Numbered from the stretch's first letter, positions 28,197 to 38,410 are shown. The stretch is 64,000 nt of DNA from Psychrosphaera sp. F3M07 (GCF_018860345.1 NZ_JAHKPJ010000025.1:62001-126000); one strand, 5' to 3'. The notes: generated by a model from the sequence alone, not told the origin. A program made the numbers and translations.

Positions 28197-29288
28197 ATGG
28201 CATTTGACCTAGATAAACTAATAAAAGCACACCAATTTAGGTTTGAGACGGAAGCCTTAGGGGAGTTACTTTGTAATAACTTTTCCAGGCCAGTAATGAG
28301 TGAAGCCAGTAACTGGATATCTGGCAATGAAAATAAAGACTCCGTTGAGTTTGCTAGATATTTTACAACGCTCCTATGCCAGCCAGTTGATATAGAAAAA
28401 GATAAGGACTGCCGGATTAATGAAGAACAAGCAGAATTGCTCACTCAGAGTGATCTTGAACATTTCGCAAAGCAATTTATTGAAAAAAATTCCTATTTGT
28501 TAGATGACAAAGATAAGCAGGAAACAATACAGAATAAAGACGATGAAGGTAAAGACGTCGCTTCGTTAAGGAAACATACCGCGGACGAGCTTCTTAAAAA
28601 GAGCGGCGAATCGGAAACAGAACACCTTCTTCGGGTGGTTGATTTATATATCGCCCAATCTAACAAAAGAACCAAGGAACTACTTGATAGTGCAAGGAAG
28701 GGTATTTTTTCAAGCTCCACACTAGGTCTTTTAGAGGAAAATAAGCGAATATCCAATAGCTTGGGAAGCTCTCTTATTCATCACAAGCCTATCATACTTC
28801 CTGAATTACCAGAAAATCCTGTTTTTGAAACCAACCGTCAATTAGCTTCTTTTGGTAAGGATCTAAATGCAGTAGCTGCGCTTATTAAAAATATGAACGA
28901 TCTAGGTGTTCAAATGGCTATGGAGTCGGCTGCAGCAACTGCGAGAACAAAGCTCTGGAATAACATAATGTTTGGTTTAGGCTTGATCACCCTAGTTGTG
29001 ACTGCGATATTTTCATACCTTAGTTATGCCTCATCAAATGATTCATCGAGTCATGTGGAAAGTTTACTAGTTGAGCAAAACACGCTCCTAGAAATGCAAG
29101 AAGAAAATCAAATAGAATTAATTAAAGCAATATCATCAATCCCTCCGGTCTTAGAGAGGTTTGTTGTACAGAGCCAAGATCAAGAAAAAATATTGCATGG
29201 TATATCTGTGCAGCTAAACAACATAACAAGTCAATCCAGTTCGCAGTCTTCAGCTGCAAGGACGCGGAAAAGCGGCGCCTCTGATTAA
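28197..29288 (+). CDS. Membrane-anchored coiled-coil protein of unknown function
   Basis: A 363-residue protein. The N-terminal two thirds are soluble and strongly charged, with predicted helices. One membrane helix lies near residue 260-282 (NIMFGLGLITLVVTAIFSYLSYA), followed by a coiled-coil C-terminal region and a Ser-rich tail. No catalytic motif is recognised. Ribosome site GAGGAA precedes ATG 28197. Only 30 bases separate it from a second gene, also with an N-terminal membrane helix, so the two probably work together. Such pairs occur in defence islands and cassettes; nothing in the sequence proves a role. Confidence 0.7.
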   Translation: MAFDLDKLIKAHQFRFETEALGELLCNNFSRPVMSEASNWISGNENKDSVEFARYFTTLLCQPVDIEKDKDCRINEEQAELLTQSDLEHFAKQFIEKNSYLLDDKDKQETIQNKDDEGKDVASLRKHTADELLKKSGESETEHLLRVVDLYIAQSNKRTKELLDSARKGIFSSSTLGLLEENKRISNSLGSSLIHHKPIILPELPENPVFETNRQLASFGKDLNAVAALIKNMNDLGVQMAMESAAATARTKLWNNIMFGLGLITLVVTAIFSYLSYASSNDSSSHVESLLVEQNTLLEMQEENQIELIKAISSIPPVLERFVVQSQDQEKILHGISVQLNNITSQSSSQSSAARTRKSGASD

Positions 29289-29318
29289 ATTGTTAACTGC
29301 CTTTATAGGATATTTGAT

Positions 29319-30047
29319 ATGGCAACTAAAGTAGAACAAGTAATATCCGGTTCATGGACTCCTGAAGTAATTGTTAGTTTGGTTGGGGAAATCGCTTGGC
29401 CTTTAGTACTAATTATCTTGGGGTGGCGGTTTAAAAGCGGAATTGTTGATGGTGTAGGTAAATTCTTTTCCAAAAATAATGTTACTGAAGTTAGTGCAAC
29501 TACAACTGGCCTTACTGCTAAGTTCAAAGAGGCCCAGCAAACAGCAAAATCCAAGGAAAATGCCAGTGAACCAGCGGCTATTCCTGAAGGAGTCAGTTAC
29601 GCAGAGTTAATAAAAAGACAAGAAAGTCACAGCAGTGAACATAGTTTACAGTTATATGAACATATTAAAAGTCATGTTGACTCATTAAAATTAGAAGGTA
29701 ACAGCGCAATTGAATTACTTTCAAAAGAGCTATCTCTTTTGCAGGCTGGGCTAGCGTATTTTGATATTAACAAGACGTTATTTCGTTCACAGTTTGACCT
29801 GCTAAATAGTTGGCTAATTGAAGGTGAAATTAGTGAAGATAATTTAAAAGCATATTTTGATAACTTGCTTAAAAACAACCCAGGTATTTTAGATGGTTGG
29901 GATTACATCAAATATATAACTTACCCTGTGAGTCGTGGTCTAATCGAATATAAAGAAGGTAATTATACAATTACAGTTTTAGGTAAATCATATGTTCAGT
30001 TTATGAAACAGAATATACAGTTTATTGATGAGCTAAGTAATTTGTAG
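29319..30047 (+). CDS. N-terminally anchored protein of unknown function
   Basis: The 242-residue product has one hydrophobic helix near residues 15-34 (VIVSLVGEIAWPLVLIILGW), a Thr/Ala/Lys-rich linker, and a soluble C-terminal domain of about 130 residues ending in a compact segment that could be winged-helix-like (LIEYKEGNYTITVLGKSYVQF). It follows the preceding membrane protein by 30 bases with an ATAGGATATTTGAT leader. The family is unknown. Downstream of the stop, TTAACAAGTTGCTAAACGG resembles the left part of an attC site, but no right part is found before the SE-like element begins. Confidence 0.7.
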   Translation: MATKVEQVISGSWTPEVIVSLVGEIAWPLVLIILGWRFKSGIVDGVGKFFSKNNVTEVSATTTGLTAKFKEAQQTAKSKENASEPAAIPEGVSYAELIKRQESHSSEHSLQLYEHIKSHVDSLKLEGNSAIELLSKELSLLQAGLAYFDINKTLFRSQFDLLNSWLIEGEISEDNLKAYFDNLLKNNPGILDGWDYIKYITYPVSRGLIEYKEGNYTITVLGKSYVQFMKQNIQFIDELSNL

Positions 30048-30179
30048 GCGTCAGTTAACAAGTTGCTAAACGGCCAAAAATAGCACGAAAGAGACCATGG
30101 AAGTAACTCGTTTCTGTCCAATTCGAGTTTGTTGAACAGTCCTTCATACGATTAATCTTTATTGATACCTTACGAAGTT

Positions 30180-30199
30180 AACTGTATATTTAAACAGTT
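30180..30199. promoter_or_regulatory. LexA box of the element-borne dinB, inside the left 27-bp repeat
   Basis: AACTGTATATTTAAACAGTT has a perfect CTGT-N8-ACAG core, extended on both sides to TTAACTGT/ACAGTTAA arms. It ends 21 bases before the dinB start codon, the expected place for SOS repression. The same extended arms occur at 38411-38430, so the site may double as an attachment site of the SE-like element. Confidence 0.9.
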
Positions 30200-30220
30200 A
30201 AAATCTATAGGTCTTTAATT

Positions 30221-31279
30221 ATGAGAAAAATAATTCACGTTGATATGGATGCATTCTTTGTATCCGTCGAAATTAGAGATAACCCAGACTTAGTAAATAA
30301 ACCAGTTGCTGTAGGAGGTAGTAAGCAGTCTCGTGGTGTACTTTCTACTAGTAATTATATAGCGAGACAATATGGTGTTAAAAGTGCGATGCCGACTAGT
30401 ATTGCATTACAAAAGTGCCCTAACTTAATTTTGGTTCCTGGTAGAATGGATGTATACAAATTGGTAAGCTCTCAAATTCGAGAGATTTTCGAACGATATA
30501 CAAACATTATTGAGCCCTTAAGCTTAGATGAGGCATATTTGGATGTCACCGAATGTAAACTTTTTGATGGTTCTGCGACTTTAATAGCCCAAGATATTTG
30601 TTCTTCAATATACAAAGAACTCAATTTAACAGCTTCAGCTGGTATAGCTCCTATAAAGTTCTTGGCGAAGGTTGCTTCAGACCTAAATAAACCAAACGGT
30701 ATATTTGTCATCCCACCTAATCATGTAGATTCCTTCATTGACGATATGGAATTACGGAAAATACCGGGAGTCGGCAAGGTAACTAATGAAAAACTACTTC
30801 GTGATAACCTGAGATATGGCCGAGATGTCAAAGTATTAAATTTGGAAAAATTAATCTCTAAATATGGCAAACTAGGGAAATTATTATGGGATAGGTGTAG
30901 TGGTAATGACGATAGACCAATTATTATAAGTAGAGAAAGAAAGTCCATCGGGGTAGAAAGAACATTCCCTGAGGATATTTCTGACTTATCTATCCTTAAT
31001 AGTATTCTTATAGAAAAATTACTGCCCGAACTTCAAAAAAGAGCTATAACACACCTAATTGAAAATGGTATCGGTAAAATTGGTGTAAAGGTCAAGTTCT
31101 CTGACTTTCACCAAACAACGAAAGAGTTATCAATAAATAGAATTGACGAAGCGGCCTTATGTGAATTATTAAAAGAAGCGATCGGGAGAGGTGGCGGTAA
31201 AAAAGTCCGTTTGCTTGGTATTCATATAGGTCTATTATCCCGTAACGATGAGGTAGAGCAAATTTCATTTGAGTGGTAG
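30221..31279 (+). CDS. dinB: DNA polymerase IV (DinB), intact copy
   Basis: A 352-residue Y-family translesion polymerase (E. coli 351). It starts MRKIIHVDMDAFF, with catalytic Asp at D8 and the second acidic pair at D103/E104 in SLDEAYLD, all at the E. coli positions. The little-finger domain is complete; the C-terminus (EQISFEW) is a weak clamp-binding-like motif. The start has AGGTC eight bases before. It is headed by a perfect LexA box and convergent with the recombinase operon. It is clearly related to the truncated dinB at 11067-12137 but not a recent duplicate. Confidence 0.95.
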   Translation: MRKIIHVDMDAFFVSVEIRDNPDLVNKPVAVGGSKQSRGVLSTSNYIARQYGVKSAMPTSIALQKCPNLILVPGRMDVYKLVSSQIREIFERYTNIIEPLSLDEAYLDVTECKLFDGSATLIAQDICSSIYKELNLTASAGIAPIKFLAKVASDLNKPNGIFVIPPNHVDSFIDDMELRKIPGVGKVTNEKLLRDNLRYGRDVKVLNLEKLISKYGKLGKLLWDRCSGNDDRPIIISRERKSIGVERTFPEDISDLSILNSILIEKLLPELQKRAITHLIENGIGKIGVKVKFSDFHQTTKELSINRIDEAALCELLKEAIGRGGGKKVRLLGIHIGLLSRNDEVEQISFEW

Positions 31280-31422
31280 CTCTTACTCTTCAAAACTAAT
31301 ATTGAGTAGCTCATCTCTAATCAGACTTTTTTCAATTTTAAATTTCAGCTAGCTGTACAGCTGACTCACTCAGTAATAAAAATTTGCTGTATTGGGATCT
31401 AGTTGTAATTTCCGATTTATTA

Positions 31423-31983
31423 TCACTTAACTTTTAGCTTTTGTTGCAAATCAAGAGGTAAGCGTGATATTGCTAGATCGAGCATATCCTTTGCTTTCTG
31501 GTGTTTCAGAGCATTAAGTTCTTCTCGCATCTGCTGATATTCATAAACTACCTGATCTTTTCTTTTACCCCTGCTCCCCGTCTGTTTCCGTTCTACTTTT
31601 AGCAATGCTTGTTCTTCGTCAAACAGGGTAAGTAACTCTTTATTTTTTTTATCTAAAAAATCTGATAACGGCTCACAAAAAGAAGCTTTTCCAGAGAATA
31701 CGTTTTGTGGTGCCCTCTCAATTTCTCGTCCCACTTCGGATTTATAAATCTGATAAAGCGATTTGGGCGTCTGACTGTCTGCGACTTCTCTATAGTCTTT
31801 AATCATCTCCTCTTTGATACTTTTGATATATTTTATCGCCTTCCACGCTTTATAACCTGTGTGATTTTCATCGTTAGGAAGATAATCAGGGACATCTAAC
31901 GGATCTTTAACCGAACTATCTTCTGGTTCCAACGAGGCAAGAAAGTCATCTGATAACAAGTCATCTAATTCTTTATCATTCAT
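31423..31983 (-). CDS. Small basic helical protein, Srap-like accessory of the SE module
   Basis: A 186-residue protein, acidic at the N-terminus and strongly basic with coiled-coil character at the C-terminus (GSRGKRKDQVVYEYQQMREELNALKHQKAKDML). It has no known domain that I can see. Its start overlaps the end of intB by eight bases, with AAAGG before it, so it is the last gene of the recombinase operon. In SEs this place is taken by srap, a recombination auxiliary gene; the assignment is by position and general character only. Confidence 0.6.
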   Translation of the reverse strand: MNDKELDDLLSDDFLASLEPEDSSVKDPLDVPDYLPNDENHTGYKAWKAIKYIKSIKEEMIKDYREVADSQTPKSLYQIYKSEVGREIERAPQNVFSGKASFCEPLSDFLDKKNKELLTLFDEEQALLKVERKQTGSRGKRKDQVVYEYQQMREELNALKHQKAKDMLDLAISRLPLDLQQKLKVK

Positions 31984-34744
31984 ACAAGCCTTTCTCCGTT
32001 ATCACTTTATTCTCTATACTAGTTATTGCTTTTTCAATGAATGACAACACCTTATCGACACTATCTTGGTGTCCGATGTGTGTAAGCTCTTGGATACGTT
32101 TATGCGCTGAACGCAACATAGGTAAATGCGACTCTATCATAAAACCCATAATATCTTCATTTAGACATTCTTTTACAAAAGGCTGAACGGTTGCCCAAAT
32201 ACCTCGAATGTTACCTGTAGTGATAATTGCATTCGTGCAGCCAAGACAAAATTCTGGCTTGGCATTCTGCGGATTAATATCTCCCAGTTCAGCGCACTTG
32301 GCTCGTGCCTCTCCACCTTCACGAGGCAAGCATGTCGCAAAACGAGAAGGCTGTATGGAGATGACACGCCCAACGATCCTGTTACGAAGAGATTGCATGT
32401 CATCATCTGTAACTACTTGAGTATGCCTCACCACTTTTTTAACAAACCTAGAGAAGCCCCCTACAAATTCATCACCAATTTTTTGTGGTTCCCTAAGCAA
32501 GATGTCCACTATATTATTAAGGATTCTCATTCGAGCGGATTGCATTAGGTGTTTAACTTCTTTATCACGTAGATATGCCATGAAAAATGAATTATCTAGG
32601 TGACAGAACTGGTGACTTATCACCGCCCCGACATCTCCTTGATAGCGGACCAGGACTGATTCAGCCCAAATATGCCGAAAAGCGTGAGGAGTCGGATAAC
32701 GAACGTCACTAGTCAATTCACTAGTAATATCCAACATCGATTTTTTATCAAGATTAGCCTGCCCTGATCGTAACCACTGCCTGGTTTCATCAGACAGGTA
32801 TCTATTCACCACGTCAAGATGATTTTTATTTGTAATAATTCCAATGTTTTGGTATTCAATCAATGAAGCTTTGAACCTTTTTTGTCCTTTATCACCACAA
32901 AAAGTAGTACATTGAAGCCTTTTAAAGGCTGCCCGTACTTCTTTGCTTGCCGCTAACAAATGTTGCACACGAGCACTGTTTAGATCGTATTGCTCACTCA
33001 ATTGAACCAATTTGTCTTTTTCCGAACAGGACAATGTAGCGTGAGGAAGCCCAGATATACGTTGAAGTTCATTAGCATCAACAAAGGGTTGATAATAAGC
33101 CACAAAGTTCGCCCAGTTACTTTTTACCTTTAAATCAATATATAAACCTGATTTATCAGAAGTTGATACTGTGCTTCTTACATCAGCATACAAACATGGT
33201 GCTCCATCTGGCGCTTGATGTACCTCGTTGAGCTGAGCGGCCAATTGATAACATTGTGACGTAATTTCACGATTAATTTTTGTTGTTCCATTCGTTTTTG
33301 GAACAAACCATTTTAATTTAAACCTAAATGGAACGTGGGCACTGTCAAGTATATCGACATTGTGCTCAACATTGATTGCACTTAAAGGGAATCCAAATTC
33401 ACTTTTTCGATATCCAAGATAGGCCACCATTAGGGTCGTCATAGCATCATTCACACGGTTTAATGCGCTTTTGATATTTATATAAGTAACGCATTTATTT
33501 TCCACCACTAAACCTTGTGCCCACTTGTTAAGAGAGGAAAAGAATGCCGCATTAGTCAGTTTATGTTTCTTAATCACAATTGACATTTTTTCGTACACAT
33601 CATCAGCAGTGCTATTTTGTAGATTCTCACTCTCAACTTCTGTTTTATCGATAGACTGGAGGTAACCAAGCCAAACTGCATCAGGACTTTTTAAGGCACC
33701 AAAGTCATAATATCGCTGTAACATTAAAACCCTAACGACTTCAACAGAATCAAACCGTAATTGTAACCCCAATTCTCGAACTACCTCACTGATATGTTCT
33801 TCTTTAAGTGACTCAACTTTGTCAAAAGATTTTTTATATTCACTAAGCAGTGCTGATTTAAAGTATTTGTGGATATTGTCATCTTTATTCGGCTTATGAT
33901 TTTTAGATACACTAGGAGTAAACGTACCCAAAATAGTCTCAGCTATGACTTTACAAGGTTTACTTCCATCCTTAAATCCTATGTGCTCATCGAGTCTATG
34001 AATTGCACATTGGGACACGAAACTGAAAAGATAATTCTTTTCATATACACGCTTAAGATGATCCGCATAATATTGCCCCATCTCGAGGGTTAAGGCGTTA
34101 AAACTCCCCCCTTTTGCATATTCTGACCTTGATACCCCCATGATACTGCGACAGGCTGTATCAAGTGTAGCCAACACCTGCCGATTTGTTAATTGCTGAG
34201 CTATTCCGCCATATACACCAAGTGCGTGGAGTGTATTTCTTACATCAACAAAATTAAAACTATTATAAGTAGAGTTGAATGAAGCAGGAGATAAACGTGT
34301 AAACCAGCCCTTTGGGGTGACTGATTGGGTTAAAAAACTTACATGAAATGCTTCGATATTCTCTGCACAAAGTGCTTCGCTATTATCATTATTTAAGAAT
34401 GCGCATATGTTTATCATCATAGAATAGGTATTTATTGCACTTCTGACATTTTGGAGAGTTATGTTATTTATCACGACAAGTTTAGCGTATTCTTTTAGGG
34501 TCAAATCATATGTTGCACCATCAAGCTTCAGTTTGGCGATACCCTCGATACGGATATGCTCCAAATCAAACACCGAAAAATCAAGGGCTGTTTTATAGCT
34601 GTCACCTTTCAGAAAATAAAGCGTATCATCATACAAATTCCCAAAGCTATTTAAAAACCCAGGGTTGGCGATAAGCTTTTGATTCTGTTCGTGCCAGAAT
34701 CGTTCTAGTGGCGTTACTATTTGTACCTCTGTCTTTTTCATCAT
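31976..34744 (-). CDS. Large tyrosine recombinase, IntB-like
   Basis: The 922-residue protein has the tyrosine recombinase box in its last third: PHAFRHIWAESV (HxxR), ISHQFCHLDNSFFMAYL with the second His and the candidate nucleophile Tyr. A CxxC pair follows (CLGCTNA), suggesting a small zinc-binding C-terminal region. The long N-terminal part is unrecognised. It lies 21 bases after tfp and overlaps the srap-like gene. Large IntB proteins with this ending are characteristic of the four-gene SE module. I see no frame break. Confidence 0.8.
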   Translation of the reverse strand: MMKKTEVQIVTPLERFWHEQNQKLIANPGFLNSFGNLYDDTLYFLKGDSYKTALDFSVFDLEHIRIEGIAKLKLDGATYDLTLKEYAKLVVINNITLQNVRSAINTYSMMINICAFLNNDNSEALCAENIEAFHVSFLTQSVTPKGWFTRLSPASFNSTYNSFNFVDVRNTLHALGVYGGIAQQLTNRQVLATLDTACRSIMGVSRSEYAKGGSFNALTLEMGQYYADHLKRVYEKNYLFSFVSQCAIHRLDEHIGFKDGSKPCKVIAETILGTFTPSVSKNHKPNKDDNIHKYFKSALLSEYKKSFDKVESLKEEHISEVVRELGLQLRFDSVEVVRVLMLQRYYDFGALKSPDAVWLGYLQSIDKTEVESENLQNSTADDVYEKMSIVIKKHKLTNAAFFSSLNKWAQGLVVENKCVTYINIKSALNRVNDAMTTLMVAYLGYRKSEFGFPLSAINVEHNVDILDSAHVPFRFKLKWFVPKTNGTTKINREITSQCYQLAAQLNEVHQAPDGAPCLYADVRSTVSTSDKSGLYIDLKVKSNWANFVAYYQPFVDANELQRISGLPHATLSCSEKDKLVQLSEQYDLNSARVQHLLAASKEVRAAFKRLQCTTFCGDKGQKRFKASLIEYQNIGIITNKNHLDVVNRYLSDETRQWLRSGQANLDKKSMLDITSELTSDVRYPTPHAFRHIWAESVLVRYQGDVGAVISHQFCHLDNSFFMAYLRDKEVKHLMQSARMRILNNIVDILLREPQKIGDEFVGGFSRFVKKVVRHTQVVTDDDMQSLRNRIVGRVISIQPSRFATCLPREGGEARAKCAELGDINPQNAKPEFCLGCTNAIITTGNIRGIWATVQPFVKECLNEDIMGFMIESHLPMLRSAHKRIQELTHIGHQDSVDKVLSFIEKAITSIENKVITEKGLYE

Positions 34745-34765
34745 ATAGCTTTATATCCTGAATTT

Positions 34766-37069
34766 TTAAATGGAATGAAACACTGTCATCGATACTCCGG
34801 AGTTTTGCATCATCATAAAAAGCTTTTCACCTTCACTAATTGACTCAGAACTTAATTCGGTACTTAAGACCTGCTGCATCCACTCTACAGTAGGAAGGAC
34901 GGTTTGATATAAGTAGAGTGAATTTTGATTAAGTAAACGTAAGTAATTACGGTTGAATTCGTACAGGTAATTACGCATTTTACATACTGTAACCGGGCTA
35001 TCCAGTATATAAATTGGACTAAACACTTCCTCTTTATTTGTCGATTTAGACAACACTCCCACCTCGTTAATACGTCCTTTGTTCTGACCTGTCACAACAT
35101 GTAGTCGTGAAAGCATTTCTTCACTTTTATAAGATATTGATTGAGTGACGCTTTCAAATTCATTATTGAATCTAGCAACCTCTTCCTTTGAATCTTTCCC
35201 ATTTAAAGGGGAGAAATCTATATCAAACACATTGTTTATAAGATCCAGCATAACAGTTCGAGTAATACGCCCTGAAGCGTTAATCCATTCTTCATTGTAC
35301 TCGTTAAGGTATTGACTTTTTTCTGTCTTATTGCTATGAGAATTGCGATTAATTAAATAATGCAAAGTGTAAGGATCGCTGTTGGCATGCACAGATGAAT
35401 TCTTTATAGCTTGAAGACCAAAAATATGGTGTGAACAAAAAGTTGATACTTTCTTAATTTCATCATTCGTTAGCCCTTTTTTGTGAGTTAGGCTTATACC
35501 ATATTTAATAATAGATTGAATCGCCATAGGCACGACCATAGGAATATCACCATTACTCCTGTGTGCGTCACGTAATGCAGCGTCCATCATTGGCAGTTTA
35601 ATCGCAGCAACTAAATTACCTAATACCGAATTATTTCCTGGGCTGATACTAGGTGTACTATTATTAAAAGCAGCAATTTTGCTATCTGGGTTTTGATTTA
35701 AGAATGTTAGTAGTGCTTGTCCTTCTATCTTTTTTACAGATAGTGATCGAGTTGTATGGATGTAGTTTGCGCGACTTTTGAAATATTCGCATTCAATATT
35801 CGTAACTCTATGACCTACTTTCAACAATCGAAAATCATTTTTCTTTAGCTTAACAATATCATAAGGTTGAACTGCCAAACTTGCCATCAGCCAAGAGAAC
35901 ATTAGTCGCTCCACTTTGGTGATAGGTAAAGGAGTATCTTTCATAGTTAATTGATCCAATACAAGCATCGACACCATCGGACCGTCGGCTGTAATTGAAC
36001 TGGAAAAGAATGTGCTTAACCTATTGACAGAAAGGGATCGCAAACGACCACTCCGCTTACGTTTCCCTTCAAATATAGAATACAGAGAGCTTTTGCTCTC
36101 AAGAAACAATTGATATGATTCTAGTCCTTTTGTTGAAAGATTTGAAATTAACAGCAAGGATATTCCTTTTTGAAGCGATAATGAACGAGATTCAAGGTCA
36201 TGATAATCAGAGATAATCTCAAAAATAGCTTTGCCGTACAAAGCACTTTGCTGATGCCGGTTAGTACATTTATTATTGATTCCGTCTAAAGTATTTTTGA
36301 TGCCTTCTACTAAATGGTCATGCGCAAATAAAAATTCTTGCAACGCAACTTTGGCATCATAAAATTCTAAAATAAGTGTTGAAGCTAGAATTTTTAGAGA
36401 GCTTACTGTCAACTTGGGTGAGGCAAATACTCGATATAAATCCGGTCCAATTCCTAACTGCTGGTCCCTTAACCAAGGCAGAGCCCCAAAATAACTAGCT
36501 AAAGAGTCTTGTCTTTTGTTAGTTTGGGCGCTGATTTTCGTTTCTTGAAGCACCTTTAAGAATGCAGCATCTTCCTGAGACAGCTGTTCAAAAAACTCTA
36601 CCTCAAGGTATGAGTAGTTGAATAATACCGTTTTTAAGTTAGTCAGGGGACTGGCTCCCCCATGGTTATCACGCACATCAAAACAATGTGTCTCATATTC
36701 TTTTAATATTTTGTATTTATTCTCTATCTTTAGTTTGTTGAGCCAAACCACAAACTTTTGAGCTACTCTAGTGAAACTCTCTTTTCCGGATACTGCGGCA
36801 AACTCATTGAAGAATACGTAATTGTATGCAGCTACTATCGTTCGGTAGAGCAGGGCTTTAACTGAATTCTGTGTATCCGTAAATTCTAATTGTCGAGCTG
36901 GATATCTTTCGACTTTAGGAATATGCAAAGACTTGGCATTAAGGTTGCTCCGCATCTGGACAACAGGTTGCTTTTTTGTATGCGCTTTTCTTATTTGAGC
37001 TTCGTGCTCATCAGAACACATAGCTTTGACGGTATCTAATTTTTTATTATTATGCCAACCCACATACAA
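34766..37069 (-). CDS. Tyrosine-recombinase-fold protein, Tfp-like
   Basis: A 767-residue protein between the two clear recombinases. Parts of the C-terminal half resemble an integrase fold (for example CSHHIFGLQAIKNS, then HYLINRNSHSN), but I cannot find a complete Arg-His-Arg-Tyr set, so it may be a non-catalytic partner. The start has AAGGGG and overlaps intA by 20 bases, which implies translational coupling. Position and size fit tfp of SE elements, which gives this call its moderate confidence. Confidence 0.65.
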   Translation of the reverse strand: MYVGWHNNKKLDTVKAMCSDEHEAQIRKAHTKKQPVVQMRSNLNAKSLHIPKVERYPARQLEFTDTQNSVKALLYRTIVAAYNYVFFNEFAAVSGKESFTRVAQKFVVWLNKLKIENKYKILKEYETHCFDVRDNHGGASPLTNLKTVLFNYSYLEVEFFEQLSQEDAAFLKVLQETKISAQTNKRQDSLASYFGALPWLRDQQLGIGPDLYRVFASPKLTVSSLKILASTLILEFYDAKVALQEFLFAHDHLVEGIKNTLDGINNKCTNRHQQSALYGKAIFEIISDYHDLESRSLSLQKGISLLLISNLSTKGLESYQLFLESKSSLYSIFEGKRKRSGRLRSLSVNRLSTFFSSSITADGPMVSMLVLDQLTMKDTPLPITKVERLMFSWLMASLAVQPYDIVKLKKNDFRLLKVGHRVTNIECEYFKSRANYIHTTRSLSVKKIEGQALLTFLNQNPDSKIAAFNNSTPSISPGNNSVLGNLVAAIKLPMMDAALRDAHRSNGDIPMVVPMAIQSIIKYGISLTHKKGLTNDEIKKVSTFCSHHIFGLQAIKNSSVHANSDPYTLHYLINRNSHSNKTEKSQYLNEYNEEWINASGRITRTVMLDLINNVFDIDFSPLNGKDSKEEVARFNNEFESVTQSISYKSEEMLSRLHVVTGQNKGRINEVGVLSKSTNKEEVFSPIYILDSPVTVCKMRNYLYEFNRNYLRLLNQNSLYLYQTVLPTVEWMQQVLSTELSSESISEGEKLFMMMQNSGVSMTVFHSI

Positions 37070-38276
37070 CCCCTTTTTGTAAAGCGTCTCGATAGCCGCA
37101 CGAGTGAATATAACGTTTAGTTACATCACCTCCTCCTCTTGCATCGACCTTGTGCCCCATCCGACGTGCAGTTTCGATATACACAGCTGATGTTGTGGTT
37201 ATTGATTCGTATGATTTATTTTGTCCTTGACACAAATTATAAAAAATATCTGTTGCAAAGCTATGACGCATAACATGGTAAGAATAGTCAGAGTGAATTT
37301 CTTGAATATCATCATAACGCTTAGGATTTTTACTAATTTTTTGTTGAACCTTATTTTTTATCTCTAAAAAGGTATCACTGGAGAACTGCGTACTTATTTT
37401 ATCCCCCCTATTTTGGTTCGAGTTCGAAACAAACAAATGGGGAGAATCGGATTTAGGACGTTCTTGCTCATAATAACGGCACATCAACTTGAGTAAGTGC
37501 CGCGGGATGTAAAGCGTTCTAGATCTGCTGTACTTAGTCCAAATTGAATTTAAGTGGTATTTGAATTCTTCTTGTTCAGGGTTTTTCTTAAGTTGTTTAA
37601 ACAGCGAACGTAAGCCTGTGTACTCTCGTTTATTAGCTTTAAAATCATCAAGTAAAAACCCCAGATTCTCAGCAGTTCTGCACCCCAGTTCTCCTGCATT
37701 TCTCAGGACTATTTGTTGAAGTAAAGAACTGCAGTTAGCGTACAAGAGCTCACGGGTCGCAGGTAAAAAATAATTAACGAGCAGAGGTATTGAAGTATTG
37801 TTTCGAGCAATTTTCCGGTAATTAGACTTGATGCCAATATATTTTGGTTTGTTGTTGAAGTAATATGAAAGCCAGTTATAGTATGAATTAATTGCTTCCA
37901 CATATTTATTGGTAGCTTGCTCGCTTTTGCCTCGTTCGTTAATTAAGTAGTCATTAATATAATCATTAATAACTTCACTAGGTAATGCTGTGTGAGTGTT
38001 GAGCGAAATAAAATCTTTATCTTTATAGTCATCGATATATTCAAGAAAAATCCCCAGTCGATTACATATTTTATATGCTGTTTGTTCCCCTATCTCTTTT
38101 TCTATCAGCAGATGCTTACTCACACCTGTTTTAGTATTTTGCTCTACGGTGCGGTATACCGAGAGTAGGCTATGCCGTGTGTATCGCGCAAATAAACAAG
38201 GTAATAGAATAGGAACATTATTATCATTAAGATAGAGATAATGGCCATTGACTTTATTTTCAAAGAATCTTTGCAT
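37050..38276 (-). CDS. Tyrosine recombinase, IntA-like
   Basis: A 408-residue integrase with all catalytic residues visible: R200 (LGCRTAENL), H334 and R337 (YHVMRHSF), H375 (RRMGHKVD) and Y389 (KRYIHS). An N-terminal SAM-like core-binding region lies around residues 95-165. ATG 38276 is preceded by AGGATAAAAGT. It is the first gene of the operon intA-tfp-intB-srap and starts 129 bases inside the right terminal repeat. A LexA-type palindrome lies 134 bases upstream of its start, which could make the operon damage-inducible. Some SE integrases catalyse both integration and excision. Confidence 0.85.
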   Translation of the reverse strand: MQRFFENKVNGHYLYLNDNNVPILLPCLFARYTRHSLLSVYRTVEQNTKTGVSKHLLIEKEIGEQTAYKICNRLGIFLEYIDDYKDKDFISLNTHTALPSEVINDYINDYLINERGKSEQATNKYVEAINSYYNWLSYYFNNKPKYIGIKSNYRKIARNNTSIPLLVNYFLPATRELLYANCSSLLQQIVLRNAGELGCRTAENLGFLLDDFKANKREYTGLRSLFKQLKKNPEQEEFKYHLNSIWTKYSRSRTLYIPRHLLKLMCRYYEQERPKSDSPHLFVSNSNQNRGDKISTQFSSDTFLEIKNKVQQKISKNPKRYDDIQEIHSDYSYHVMRHSFATDIFYNLCQGQNKSYESITTTSAVYIETARRMGHKVDARGGGDVTKRYIHSCGYRDALQKGVVCGLA

Positions 38277-38410
38277 ACTTTTATCCTATACCTATTACCC
38301 CCTTAATTTAGAACATAACACGCAAAAGAGCATACAAATATTAAAATAAAATCATACTCTTGAGTTTAATAACAATCCATGTCGATGTGAATTATTTTTC
38401 TCATAAAGTT

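Noticed and set aside
30048-30100. Possible attC left half (TTAACAAGTTGCTAAACGG)
   Set aside because: No matching right half before the next element; similarity is limited to about 18 bases.
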